Assembly: GCA_022822185.1 (NCBI GenBank)
Contig: JAJECE010000076.1
Span: 1-34,475 of the forward strand
Origin: Rhodothermales bacterium
GTDB lineage: Bacteria; Bacteroidota; Rhodothermia; Rhodothermales; Bin80
Length of the DNA stretch: 34,475 bases
Direction of reading: 5' to 3'
The first letter of the stretch is position 1. Each line of letters begins with the position of its first letter. The notes beneath the pieces are model-generated. The model had not been told where the DNA came from and did no database searches. It saw only the letters and a list, made by a program, of their open reading frames with translations. Shown here in pieces: positions 10,728-19,434 of this stretch. The translations under genes were made by a program, and so were the position numbers.

Positions 10728-11828
10728 TCACATAATGACTGCCCATCAGTTGGAGGGCCGCTCCTTGAACCCGTATAAACAGGCAAGCCATAGCATCAGT
10801 AACTTCTTCTCCTTACCTGTGATACTTGAAGAATTTGAACCACCGCAGGCGTTTAAATTCCGCTCAAAACGGCATCTCCTGACACACGCTTTCCATCAGA
10901 TCAATACCTCTCCAACAGATCCGCCATATATGGAAAATTATCATCGAAGAAAGCAGAATGTCCTCTAAAGGCGGCGCAATTGTACTAAAAACAGGTTTTT
11001 TGACTTTTTTCTATGCGGGGATATTTTTTGCCATAAGTGTTGATTTTGTCAAATTAATTCCTTATCGTGGGTTACCAAGCCTAGTCATTCAAATGAGTAA
11101 GGGGTAGTTCCATTTACTCCATGCGACCAAGAGTACAATCGCCTTGTGTCTTTTCTAGAGTGGGTCTTGCAGGTTGACCCGCTCCCGCCGCTTTTATTGC
11201 CTGCTATTTTCCTAGGACAAACCCCATTACGGGCCGGTTCTGTTTCAAATCTCAAACCCTTAAAAACTCCGCCCACTGAAACTTCCAGGAAAAATAGACT
11301 GGAAACTTCGGGGGGCGGTATGGTCATTATTGATCCCCCGCGCAGATCACATTCTCCATTTGTGAATGTGGCCGTGCCCCAGGGCACGCCACACAAAGAA
11401 GTGCAGCCCTGCCAGAAAAATTTGAATCCCCGCTCCCATTATTCGCCGATCCTGCTCACCGGGAATTCAATGATCTGTGATACAAAATCATTCACATGTC
11501 TTGCTGGATCTTTTTTGAAAACCTTTTCATATTCTTATCCCCGCAGAAAAACTCTCTCAAATTCAATTGTATGCCCCAAATCGAATCCATTCACCTTTAC
11601 ACATAATTCGGAGAGCCAACCTTCGTGTGAGAACTCCCCCATTACTACCGTTCCCACAGGTAAAAACTTGACGGGGGGCTCTATCAAAGTTCCCGCTAAC
11701 GCCATAAACCGGCCTGCGCTGCAATTCGTGACCAAAAAAGAATACAAAACAGCAGATTGCCATGGAAGAGTGACCAGAAACTCCCTGAATTCAGGGGAGA
11801 ACACCTTCAACTAGATGCCATTTGTCAG
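10728..11828. other. 1.1-kb spacer between second and third giant autotransporter genes
   Basis: No recognised gene. The segment 10960-11100 is AT-rich with runs of T and could hold a promoter or terminator, but no convincing stem plus T-run was found. From 11146 to 11814 one + frame stays open for 222 codons (listed separately), and two shorter - frames (11085-11396, 11535-11810) overlap it. None resembles a family I know. The mix of open frames on both strands suggests decayed coding DNA rather than a pure regulatory region; that is inference. Confidence 0.35.
11146..11814 (+). CDS. Doubtful 222-codon ORF of unknown function
   Basis: A GTG-initiated frame runs for 222 codons and ends 14 nt before the ATG of the third giant autotransporter gene. 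The product is rich in Pro, Ser, Thr and Asn, has no signal peptide despite an N-terminal hydrophobic patch, and shows no motif I recognise. There is no ribosome-binding site. A frame this long is unexpected by chance at this base composition, so it may be a remnant of real coding DNA, possibly of the opposite strand (a - frame at 11535-11810 is also open). I list it because of its length, not because of any similarity. Confidence 0.15.
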   Translation: MSFLEWVLQVDPLPPLLLPAIFLGQTPLRAGSVSNLKPLKTPPTETSRKNRLETSGGGMVIIDPPRRSHSPFVNVAVPQGTPHKEVQPCQKNLNPRSHYSPILLTGNSMICDTKSFTCLAGSFLKTFSYSYPRRKTLSNSIVCPKSNPFTFTHNSESQPSCENSPITTVPTGKNLTGGSIKVPANAINRPALQFVTKKEYKTADCHGRVTRNSLNSGENTFN

Positions 11829-14800
11829 ATGTCAGCATCATTTTTTTCATCCTGGATCCCTGCCCGCAAATGGATTCTCTTCTCTGGGGGGCTTTTCATC
11901 TTTCTTCTCTCACTTGCCGTAAGTGGAGTGGATAATCAGAATGGGACTTTGGTGCTCACGGAAACACCCCTGACGGCAACAAACGAACGAAAGCCGCCGA
12001 AATTAATTGTGGACGAAGATCGGTATTCACTCTACGAAGGTGAAACGATTCGCTTTAATGCTTATTTAGATGGGGCACCCATCAATGGAAATGTTCTGGT
12101 AACAATTACACGGTTGGACAATGAACCTCTGCACTTGGAGATAACCCCATCTGAACTGACCTTTGATGCTGCAAATTGGTGGAAACAACAGGTCGTGACT
12201 GTAACCGTCCCCGAAGATCATACAGGAAACTATCAGGATCGTACATTTGCTCTCAAACTGTCTCCTGAAGGTGGGGGAGCTGATGAAACCCCCAAATATG
12301 TGACTCTCTTCGTGAAGGATCACAATATACTCGGTGTCGTCATGGAGCCCGAATTAGTTATACACAGTGGCTATCTAGGGGATTTTCAGGAACAGTTCAG
12401 CATCCGCCTAAACCGACAATTCCCTCCGGATAGTACGGTAATTTTAACGGTTGAACCAAATGAACAAAATATTATTGATTTTGAAATCAGCCATAAATCT
12501 CTGGAATTTAATTCCTCAAACTGGAATTCGCCTCAGACCGTCTCTGTATCCTATTCAGGAAAAGAATCTCCCCCCATAAAAACAACACTGCATATTGATG
12601 TGTTTTCGCATGATAATCCAAATATACATTCTAAGGTATTCTGTATCTACTTCCTTGGGGACCATCGACCATATATTTCATCACTCACAGCATCTCCGAA
12701 TCCTGTGGACGAAGGGAGATCCGTAGAGATCACTGCAACCATTACGAAAGATCTGGATCACGATATCTTCATCCCATTGTTGTATAGAGATATCTCAGCA
12801 GACTATGGCGACTATTCTGGACCTGAACGAATTCTGATTCCAGGCAAAGGAAATGTCACTTCTGGAACGGGTATCATCCAGATTCCACAAGAAGAAGATG
12901 CTTCCGACTGGTTTGACGAGACATTTCGAGTGGAGATTGAGCAAGCGCAACTTCCGCCTACTTTGCTTTATGGGCAGCCCCATTCCGTAGATGTGACAAT
13001 TATTGACGACGATAAACCAGCCGTAACCCTAACGGCATCCCCCGACTCGATATTGGAAGGAGAACGTTCAGGAATAACTCTGACCATGACGATTGCAGAA
13101 GATCCTCTGTTTGACATCATGGTCCCGCTGGTCTATACGAATAGAACGTCTGAATCCAGCGATTACATCGGTCCTTCACATGTTACAATTCCTGGAGCAG
13201 GAAGTGCGACTACAGCAACAGCTACAATCCTGATTCCTCAGGAAACGGATAGATCCGACTGGTATGATGAGGCGTTCGTCGTGGCAATAGATGAACATGA
13301 TCTTCCCCCCAATGTGCTTGCAGGGAACCCAAAATCGGTCCCCCTCACGATTATTGATGATGATAAGGCAACGGTCACACTGTCGGCATCTCCAAACCCG
13401 ATACTTGAAGGCCAATCGGTCACAATTACGGCAACCATTTCGATAGCCCCGGCAGGTGATCTAACGTTTCCATTAAGCTATACAAATGAAACAGCAGAGA
13501 CGGGTGACTATCGTCAACTGGCTCTGATCACAATCCCCGTGAATGCTACAACGGGCACAGGAACGATTACAACCGTCACCGATATAGATACAGAGGATGA
13601 GACCTTCATGGCAGCATTCGATACCCTGCCGCCAAAAGTCGTTGCAGGATCACCAGGTTCGGTTCGAATCACGATTGCGGAGAGACCAACCGTGCGCCTG
13701 TCCGCATCTCCAAATCCGGTAGATGAGGGAAATGCCGTGACCGTAACCGCAACCCTTTCCAGAGAACTGTCAAGGACCGTGACGATTCCTCTGACGCTGA
13801 CCGCCGGTACGGCAGAGACCGGCGACTACCAGACATTACCTTCCATCACCATCCCTAAAGGTGCACAGAGAAATACAGGAATGATTTCGACTACTGCCGA
13901 TGCCGATACCGAGGATGAAACCTTTACGGTGGCCCTCAGCACCCTGCCGCCGGATGTAATCGCAGGATCGCCAAGTTCGATCCAGATCATCATTAACGAT
14001 AACTCCGCAATTGATCCGGTAACCGTCCACTTGGCAGCAGATCCAGATTCAGCTGACGAGGGAGGCACCGTCACCGTAACGGCAATCCTTTCCGAAACAA
14101 TGGCCAACGAGGTGACGATTGCCTTAACAAATCTCCCTGGAACAACGGAGCCTGGAGACTACATCCCCATCAAACATATCACAATTCCTGAGAGAACACA
14201 GTTTGGATCGGGACATATCTACATCAACGAGGATGAGGAATCCGAGGGAAACGAGAAGTTCAAAGTCGCCCTGCATACGGATCAGCTGCCGTCTGGAATC
14301 ATAGGTGGAAGTCCCTCTGAAATAGAACTCACGATCATAGACGACGGTCCGCCGACACCAGTGGAAGTGACGCTGTCCGTAAGTTCAGACAGGGTCATTG
14401 AAGGGGACTTTGTTACGCTAACGATAGAACTATCCGAAAAACTCCCCACCGATGTCATGATTCCACTGCTAGTGGTCAACGGCAGTGCGGGCATAGAGGA
14501 TTATCATGCACCGCCTCAACTGGAGATGGAAGCTGGAGTAAGAAGCAGAACCTATCAGATCTCAACCGTGCAGGATGGAATCATGGAGGGGGATGAAACC
14601 TTCACGGTCAAACTTGGAACGCTTCCACCTGAGTTAGTGGAGGGGAACCCGTCCGCCGTGGAAGTGACGATCATTGATGATGAGGATGCAGGAATAAACG
14701 CGCCGGAATCCGTGTCTGTGCGGGAAGGGGGAGAAAATACGTTTGCAATCTGGTTGGCTTCGGAGCCATTCGGCGAAGTGACCGTAACGATCACTTGGCC

Positions 14801-17546
14801 CTGGGAAACGAATCAACTTGATGTGACACCTGCAACTCGAATCTTCACACCGGATAACTGGAATCAAAGACAGGAGGTGACGCTGGCGGCCGTGAAGGAT
14901 TCTGATTCCGAATCCAATATCGTCGTCCTGACCTTGACCTCTACTGGAAGCGCTTACAACGCATCGAAAACGATATCCGTCACGATTATTGATCAGGATG
15001 TGCCGTCCATTATAGCGCCTGCATTCGTAAACGTTACCGAGGGGAGTTCAGAGAGTTTCACGATCCGACTGACCGCAACATCTTCCAGTCCAGTGACCGT
15101 AACCATTACCGGGGACACAGGGACATACCTGGAATTCAATCCCGCCTCGCTAACCTTTACACCGGACAACTGGAACACTTCACAGAAGATTATCCTGAAC
15201 GCCATCAAAGATGATAATTTTTGGGATGCTCAGGAAACGCTCATCCTGACCGCAGACGGAGGGGACTATGCGGGGGTAATACATCCGATTGAGGTGACGA
15301 TCAGAGATATTGACGAAGCAGGGATCAAGGCTCCGGTGGAGATCACGATTCAAGCGGGGACAACCAAAGCATTCATGGTCAGCCTAGCCGCGGAGCCGTC
15401 GGCCCCCGTAACCGTGGACCTTACCGAACATACAGGCACGCAACTAATTCTGAGCACTTCCTCCCTCTCCTTCACACCCTTGAACTGGCAAATTGAACAA
15501 CCGGTGACGCTGACCGCAAACGAGGATAACTCTATATTTGAGGATACTTTCATTGATCTCGTTCTCACTGCAACGGGTGGCGGCTACGACGAATCCCATA
15601 CCACCAATGTTACGATCCTTGATCTGGGCCCCTCAATGATCTCTATCCGTGATGCTGAGGGATCCGAAAATACACAAAGCCTGCAACTGCCAATCCTGCT
15701 CAGTCGACCTTCGGACGATATCGTGACCGTACAATATGAAACCAAAGACCGCAGTGCACTTGCAGGGGACGACTATACCGCATCACGTGGAATTGTGATC
15801 TTTGATCCAGGTTCAACCCGCGGTGTCGTTGAGATTGAGATCGCCAGCGATGGCATTCCAGAGGAAGCAGAAGAGTTTGAGGTAATGTTGTCAAATCCGC
15901 GAAATGCAGACATCATGGACGGGATCGGCATCGGCACAATTCTGGACAATCTTAAGAGTGCAAATATCTGGATCGACGATGTAATCATCCTGAAAGAAGA
16001 GGAAGTCGTTCGGTTCCGTGTATCACTGTCAGATCCGCAAGATGAACTGGTAACCGCAATGTACCAGACTCAGGACGGAACCGCCAGAGCAGGCGAAGAT
16101 TATGAAGCCAACTCAGGGATTGTAACACTTGCACCCGGAACGACTGAAGCCACGATTGCAGTCGCACTCTTAAACGGCGGACTAGACTGGAAAGAGGAGA
16201 CATTCAGTGTACATCTGCTAGCGTCAAGGCATGCAGAAATCAGGAAAGCGGTCGGCGTGGCAACGATTCAAAGAGAGAAGACGGCCGGTGAGGGAATCAT
16301 GGAAGCCTATGCGGCGCGGTTTGTGCGGACTGCGTCCGTGCAGGTAATCGATGCGCTCAGTGACCGGTTCCGCTTCGCAGCAGATCAGGCAGCATGCGCA
16401 GTTGCAGAGCGGGCAGAAATGGCGCGGTTCTGGTACTCGTCCTCTTTGTGGGATCCATCTCCGGGCGAACTTCTGGCAGGCTGCCGTATGTCCCGGAGTA
16501 TGCCCGTGTCCAGCGGATCATTCAGCATATGGGGACAGGGTGCGTTCCGGCAGTTTAATGGTCAGGCAGAAGATGACTTAACAGTCTCTGGTGAGGTAAC
16601 AACGGGAATGCTGGGCGCGGACTACCAGTGGAACAGAGCATGGCGGGCAGGAGCACTTATGGCACATAGTCAGGGAGACGGATCGTTTGAGATATCTGAT
16701 GAATCCGGAGAAATCTCCTCCGCGCTAACGGGCTTCTATCCGTACATATCCTATACACATATGGGCTGGGATGTATGGCTGAGTGTGGGCCTAGGACATG
16801 GTAATGCTGAGATGTCCGATTTAAAGGGAGACCTAACCTCCCGCTTTGGCGCAGTAGGAATGTGGGCTGCACTGGCATCCGGCAGTGCAACCCGACTCAG
16901 TTATCATGGCGATATTTTGGTGACCGATACAGAAATTAACGATCATAATATCTCGTCAGAGATGTATCGGATCCGTGCAGGTCTGGAAGTGACCACACGA
17001 ATCACAGATCGAATCCGTCCCTATGTGGAAGCAAATGTGCGTCAGGATGGCGGGAGTGCAGAAACGGGCACAGGTCTGGAACTAGGCGGCGGAATAAGGT
17101 TTGCGCATCCGGCGGTGCGTATTCGAGGCGAGGTGCGCACCCAGGGGCTGATCATGCACACCGCAGATGGACTTACTGAATGGGGAATCTCGGGAGCATT
17201 GCAGATCGGCAACAGATCGGAAGGATGGATGGTGCGTGTACGTCCATCATGGGGACGGACAAACCGAATGTCTGTGTACCATCAGCAAACAATACTGGAT
17301 GTAATTCCGCTCGGAACGGCAATGCAACGGACTGAACTGGAACTGGGGTATGGAATTCCGTGGGGAGATGGCACCGCACGGTCCATCATGGGAATGACTC
17401 AGCTACCGCAGGGAATGATGTACCGGTTAGGTGGGGAATTTCGCACATGGGAACGACTCTCTTTCTCGGCCTTCGGTCTAGCGCATGGCCGCGCAGTTGC
17501 ACTGGATGATCTTGGACTGAATATACGGGGGACGCTTCAGTATTAG
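11829..17546 (+). CDS. Large Calx-beta-repeat autotransporter-like surface protein (about 1905 aa)
   Basis: Paralogue of the preceding giant gene. ATG 11829 is chosen because it gives a compact signal peptide (MSASFFSSWIPARKW then the hydrophobic core ILFSGGLFIFLLSLAVSG); the frame is open back to a TTG at 11757. The exported part has two divergent N-terminal beta domains, six Calx-beta-like domains (ASP.PV.EG, TAETGDY, DTEDETF.VAL, GSPSSV), three 'AP..V.V.EG ... NW....VTL' domains and two canonical Calx-beta domains (AGDDYTASRGIVIFDPG). A helical linker containing MEAYAARFVRTASVQV starts at residue 1491, followed by the barrel from about 1560 to the terminal tyrosine (TLQY). It lacks the eight-domain tandem block of its neighbour, so the array differs in stalk length while keeping the same C-terminal modules. 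A role in adhesion or cell-cell contact is inferred from the family only. Confidence 0.88.
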   Translation: MSASFFSSWIPARKWILFSGGLFIFLLSLAVSGVDNQNGTLVLTETPLTATNERKPPKLIVDEDRYSLYEGETIRFNAYLDGAPINGNVLVTITRLDNEPLHLEITPSELTFDAANWWKQQVVTVTVPEDHTGNYQDRTFALKLSPEGGGADETPKYVTLFVKDHNILGVVMEPELVIHSGYLGDFQEQFSIRLNRQFPPDSTVILTVEPNEQNIIDFEISHKSLEFNSSNWNSPQTVSVSYSGKESPPIKTTLHIDVFSHDNPNIHSKVFCIYFLGDHRPYISSLTASPNPVDEGRSVEITATITKDLDHDIFIPLLYRDISADYGDYSGPERILIPGKGNVTSGTGIIQIPQEEDASDWFDETFRVEIEQAQLPPTLLYGQPHSVDVTIIDDDKPAVTLTASPDSILEGERSGITLTMTIAEDPLFDIMVPLVYTNRTSESSDYIGPSHVTIPGAGSATTATATILIPQETDRSDWYDEAFVVAIDEHDLPPNVLAGNPKSVPLTIIDDDKATVTLSASPNPILEGQSVTITATISIAPAGDLTFPLSYTNETAETGDYRQLALITIPVNATTGTGTITTVTDIDTEDETFMAAFDTLPPKVVAGSPGSVRITIAERPTVRLSASPNPVDEGNAVTVTATLSRELSRTVTIPLTLTAGTAETGDYQTLPSITIPKGAQRNTGMISTTADADTEDETFTVALSTLPPDVIAGSPSSIQIIINDNSAIDPVTVHLAADPDSADEGGTVTVTAILSETMANEVTIALTNLPGTTEPGDYIPIKHITIPERTQFGSGHIYINEDEESEGNEKFKVALHTDQLPSGIIGGSPSEIELTIIDDGPPTPVEVTLSVSSDRVIEGDFVTLTIELSEKLPTDVMIPLLVVNGSAGIEDYHAPPQLEMEAGVRSRTYQISTVQDGIMEGDETFTVKLGTLPPELVEGNPSAVEVTIIDDEDAGINAPESVSVREGGENTFAIWLASEPFGEVTVTITWPWETNQLDVTPATRIFTPDNWNQRQEVTLAAVKDSDSESNIVVLTLTSTGSAYNASKTISVTIIDQDVPSIIAPAFVNVTEGSSESFTIRLTATSSSPVTVTITGDTGTYLEFNPASLTFTPDNWNTSQKIILNAIKDDNFWDAQETLILTADGGDYAGVIHPIEVTIRDIDEAGIKAPVEITIQAGTTKAFMVSLAAEPSAPVTVDLTEHTGTQLILSTSSLSFTPLNWQIEQPVTLTANEDNSIFEDTFIDLVLTATGGGYDESHTTNVTILDLGPSMISIRDAEGSENTQSLQLPILLSRPSDDIVTVQYETKDRSALAGDDYTASRGIVIFDPGSTRGVVEIEIASDGIPEEAEEFEVMLSNPRNADIMDGIGIGTILDNLKSANIWIDDVIILKEEEVVRFRVSLSDPQDELVTAMYQTQDGTARAGEDYEANSGIVTLAPGTTEATIAVALLNGGLDWKEETFSVHLLASRHAEIRKAVGVATIQREKTAGEGIMEAYAARFVRTASVQVIDALSDRFRFAADQAACAVAERAEMARFWYSSSLWDPSPGELLAGCRMSRSMPVSSGSFSIWGQGAFRQFNGQAEDDLTVSGEVTTGMLGADYQWNRAWRAGALMAHSQGDGSFEISDESGEISSALTGFYPYISYTHMGWDVWLSVGLGHGNAEMSDLKGDLTSRFGAVGMWAALASGSATRLSYHGDILVTDTEINDHNISSEMYRIRAGLEVTTRITDRIRPYVEANVRQDGGSAETGTGLELGGGIRFAHPAVRIRGEVRTQGLIMHTADGLTEWGISGALQIGNRSEGWMVRVRPSWGRTNRMSVYHQQTILDVIPLGTAMQRTELELGYGIPWGDGTARSIMGMTQLPQGMMYRLGGEFRTWERLSFSAFGLAHGRAVALDDLGLNIRGTLQY

Positions 17547-17997
17547 AAGGAGAAAACAATAACAGCACGACAGATTGCTCAACCAAGATACATGCAACCA
17601 ACCTTGTGGAAGCGGCCATCCTGATAACCCCGCCTCCTGTATTTTGCAGTTGTGCCCTGCAACCAACACTTGGCAAAGATGGAGTCAGAACTTTTGCATT
17701 CTCCTTCTATGCATCTGTCCGAAAATCTATCTAGACCGACGCTAGACACAAATTCAATCTGAATCTACAACCTGTGCTGTACAATGAAACAATCGGAAGA
17801 CACACTCATTCAAGTCAGACGCGAAGAAAGAGGGGATGACCTTGATAGAACTTGACAAACAGGAGGCATCATCATCTTCAATGGGCGCGTTATGTAATTC
17901 CAATCGGTATTTGAGTTTTGTTCAGTATGTTGGGGGGCGGAATCTTAAATTGAATGTTAGGTTGTCCGTTACCTGAAACAATCAACATATCCACGCT
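17547..17997. other. Spacer between the autotransporter array and the SocA-like gene
   Basis: About 450 bp with no recognised gene. It marks the change from the autotransporter array to the accessory-looking segment. No clear terminator follows the TAG of the third autotransporter gene. The last 60 bp before ATG 17998 are AT-rich, suitable for a promoter, but no standard boxes stand out. Confidence 0.35.
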
Positions 17998-18567
17998 ATG
18001 AGTTCTGCGAACTCAACGATTGATGACTTTTTTGTCATCGCTTATCTGCTCAAGAAGGCGGAGGAGGATAGAATGGGATTGACCCCCCTACAGATAAACA
18101 AACTCGTATACATCTGTCACGGGTGGGCATTAGGGATGCTTGATCGCCCATTGATTGAGAATCATTCCGGTGAAATACAGGCTTGGAAATATGGCCCGGT
18201 TGTCCAGAAGGTATACCACCATCTGAAACACTGGGGATCACATGAAATCACCTATAACTCCTTCTGTTCGCACTTTGGCGATGGCCTCAAGGAGTTTTTT
18301 GCAAATAAGCTTGCTGATCTTAGAAGGGAAGATCCTGAATTATTCAAATTGTTAGATGTGGTCTGGTATGTGTACAAAGGGATTGATGGTGGGCGATTAA
18401 TTACGCTGACGCATCAGAAAGGAACTCCCTGGGATCAGGAGGTCAAAAGAAATTTTCTCGGCCAAGTGATTCGGGAGGTTCCTATTCCTAACGAAACAAT
18501 ACTGAAGTACTACAAGAACGACTTAAAGGATTTACCAAACCTGACTGATCTAACAGCCCGTGGATAA
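17998..18567 (+). CDS. SocA/Panacea (DUF4065)-domain protein, antitoxin-like
   Basis: A 189-residue protein typical in length and motif content for the SocA/GepA-like Panacea family. The hallmark segments are INKLVYICHGWALG (residues 33-46), a short beta-like stretch, and GEIQAWKYGPVVQKVYHHL (58-76). The ATG at 17998 gives MSSANSTIDDFFVIAYLLKKA, the normal N-terminal helix leading to these motifs. Proteins with this domain act as antitoxins in toxin-antitoxin pairs (SocAB and the hyper-variable PanAT systems), neutralising very different toxins encoded next to them; others are phage or mobile-element encoded. Here a small ORF begins 3 nt after the stop, the position where a toxin partner would be expected, but I do not recognise it. 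Family assignment is firm; antitoxin function is inferred. Confidence 0.82.
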   Translation: MSSANSTIDDFFVIAYLLKKAEEDRMGLTPLQINKLVYICHGWALGMLDRPLIENHSGEIQAWKYGPVVQKVYHHLKHWGSHEITYNSFCSHFGDGLKEFFANKLADLRREDPELFKLLDVVWYVYKGIDGGRLITLTHQKGTPWDQEVKRNFLGQVIREVPIPNETILKYYKNDLKDLPNLTDLTARG

Positions 18568-18570
18568 AGT

Positions 18571-18819
18571 ATGATCACAGAATTAGACAGCACAACTGCT
18601 GCGTGTCGTAGATGGCCAAACCATCTATTTTTCGCTCTTTTTGAGACTCCAAGGGGCGAAAAATCTCTCTTCTATGGCTATTTTGAGCAGTCTAATCTCC
18701 AAAGACCAACCCGAAAAGCGTTCCTCAGATTTTTCTGGACTTTATCCACAGGCTACTACCGATCCAACCCATGGTCGGGATCGGGGTGCTGTCCAAGTGG
18801 CGGGGTGGATATCCCCTGA
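18571..18819 (+). CDS. Small unknown ORF immediately downstream of the SocA-like gene
   Basis: An 82-codon frame whose ATG lies 3 nt after the SocA-like stop codon, a spacing compatible with translational coupling. The first ~55 residues contain aromatic-rich segments (HLFFALFET, SLFYGYFEQ, FLRFFW). The last ~30 residues are antisense to a - strand frame that looks more protein-like (18725-19081), so the 3' end may be read-through into unrelated DNA and the gene a truncated remnant. I recognise no toxin fold. It could be a partner of the antitoxin-like protein, a truncated one, or a chance frame. Confidence 0.3.
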   Translation: MITELDSTTAACRRWPNHLFFALFETPRGEKSLFYGYFEQSNLQRPTRKAFLRFFWTLSTGYYRSNPWSGSGCCPSGGVDIP

Positions 18820-19081
18820 TCAAAGGAGGAAGCCGAGCGCCCCATGGTCTTGTTGTGCCGGCAACGGTATAGATCACATCCTCCGTGTCTACATCCACCG
18901 CGTCAAAAGCCCATTTCTGCCCACCGATGGGCGAAGGCAGCCGCTTCAGGGCATTGGAAGCGAGCTGGGGGAGCAGGATTTCAGGATCTTCGTTGAAAGT
19001 GCCATCACCGGTCCGCGGCTTTATCTCTGAGTCGGGTAGGCGGGTTACGAGGTACCAGTTAAATCTAGGGGACGCTTCAGT
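18725..19081 (-). pseudogene. Probable remnant coding frame downstream of the broken ATPase gene
   Basis: Reading leftward, the frame is open from just after a TGA at 19082-19084 to a TGA at 18725-18727, about 118 codons. The translation looks like real protein: NWYLVTRLPDSEIKPRTG near its beginning, then an acidic segment DAVDVDTEDVIYTVAGTT, then GARLPPLIRGY. It has no ATG, GTG or TTG near its beginning, so it is probably the 3' part of a gene that lost its start, or a continuation of the ATPase gene after a second frame change (it overlaps the ATPase tail by 37 nt in another frame). The family is not recognised. A + frame is also open across much of this stretch, so the strand is not certain. 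Confidence 0.35.
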
Positions 19082-19434
19082 TCAATGGCATAATTGGACA
19101 CCAACCAATTGTGCATGGAGGGGATCGGGATCACATAGTCGTTCTTCCGTTTATCCAGTAGCCCCTTGTGCAGGGCTCGCTTGAAGATCACCTCGGCTTC
19201 ATCCTTATTGAAGGTCTGCAAGAGAGAATCCATTACGTTCTCCTTGCTGATACGCTCCCCTGGCTTAACATCTGCAACGGCACTTGCGATACAACGGAGT
19301 TCCTTGCTCTCGAATTTAGCCACCCGTGCCTCATAAAATTCAATCTGTCCTTTCCGCCCTTCTTTCAGCACCGTTTTCAGTCCCTCTGGAGTCACCCCCC
19401 CCCGGTCAACTTCAACTGCTTCAAGGCAGGCCAC
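19045..19434 (-). pseudogene. C-terminal part of the AAA ATPase, out of frame with its N-terminal part
   Basis: From the G-run at 19395-19403 to a TAA at 19045-19047 this frame encodes about 116 mostly helical residues (EGLKTVLKEGRKGQIEFYEA, then a VKPGERISKENVMDSLLQTF segment and HNWLVSNYA near the end). That fits a helical or winged-helix C-terminal domain such as often follows a AAA module. Its own apparent start (ATG just upstream of the G-run) reads the ATPase frame out of phase, so it is unlikely to be translated independently. Joining it to the N-terminal part by one extra G (or two fewer) gives an uninterrupted protein of about 400 residues. It is therefore best read as the tail of one gene broken by a homopolymer frameshift. 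Confidence 0.6.

Noticed and set aside
13663..13680. tRNA-like T-arm string ggttcgaatc
   Set aside because: It lies in frame inside the third autotransporter gene (GSVRITIA) and no acceptor stem or other arms surround it.
17880..17990. gttatgt/gttaggt strings resembling integron attC core sites (also near 33520)
   Set aside because: No paired inverse core or folding stem of attC type, and no integrase gene in the window.
18741..18749. TTATCCACA, a perfect DnaA box (with TTGTCCACA at 26458-26466)
   Set aside because: Single isolated boxes, one inside an apparent coding remnant. There is no box cluster, AT-rich unwinding region or dnaA/dnaN neighbour, so no origin is claimed.
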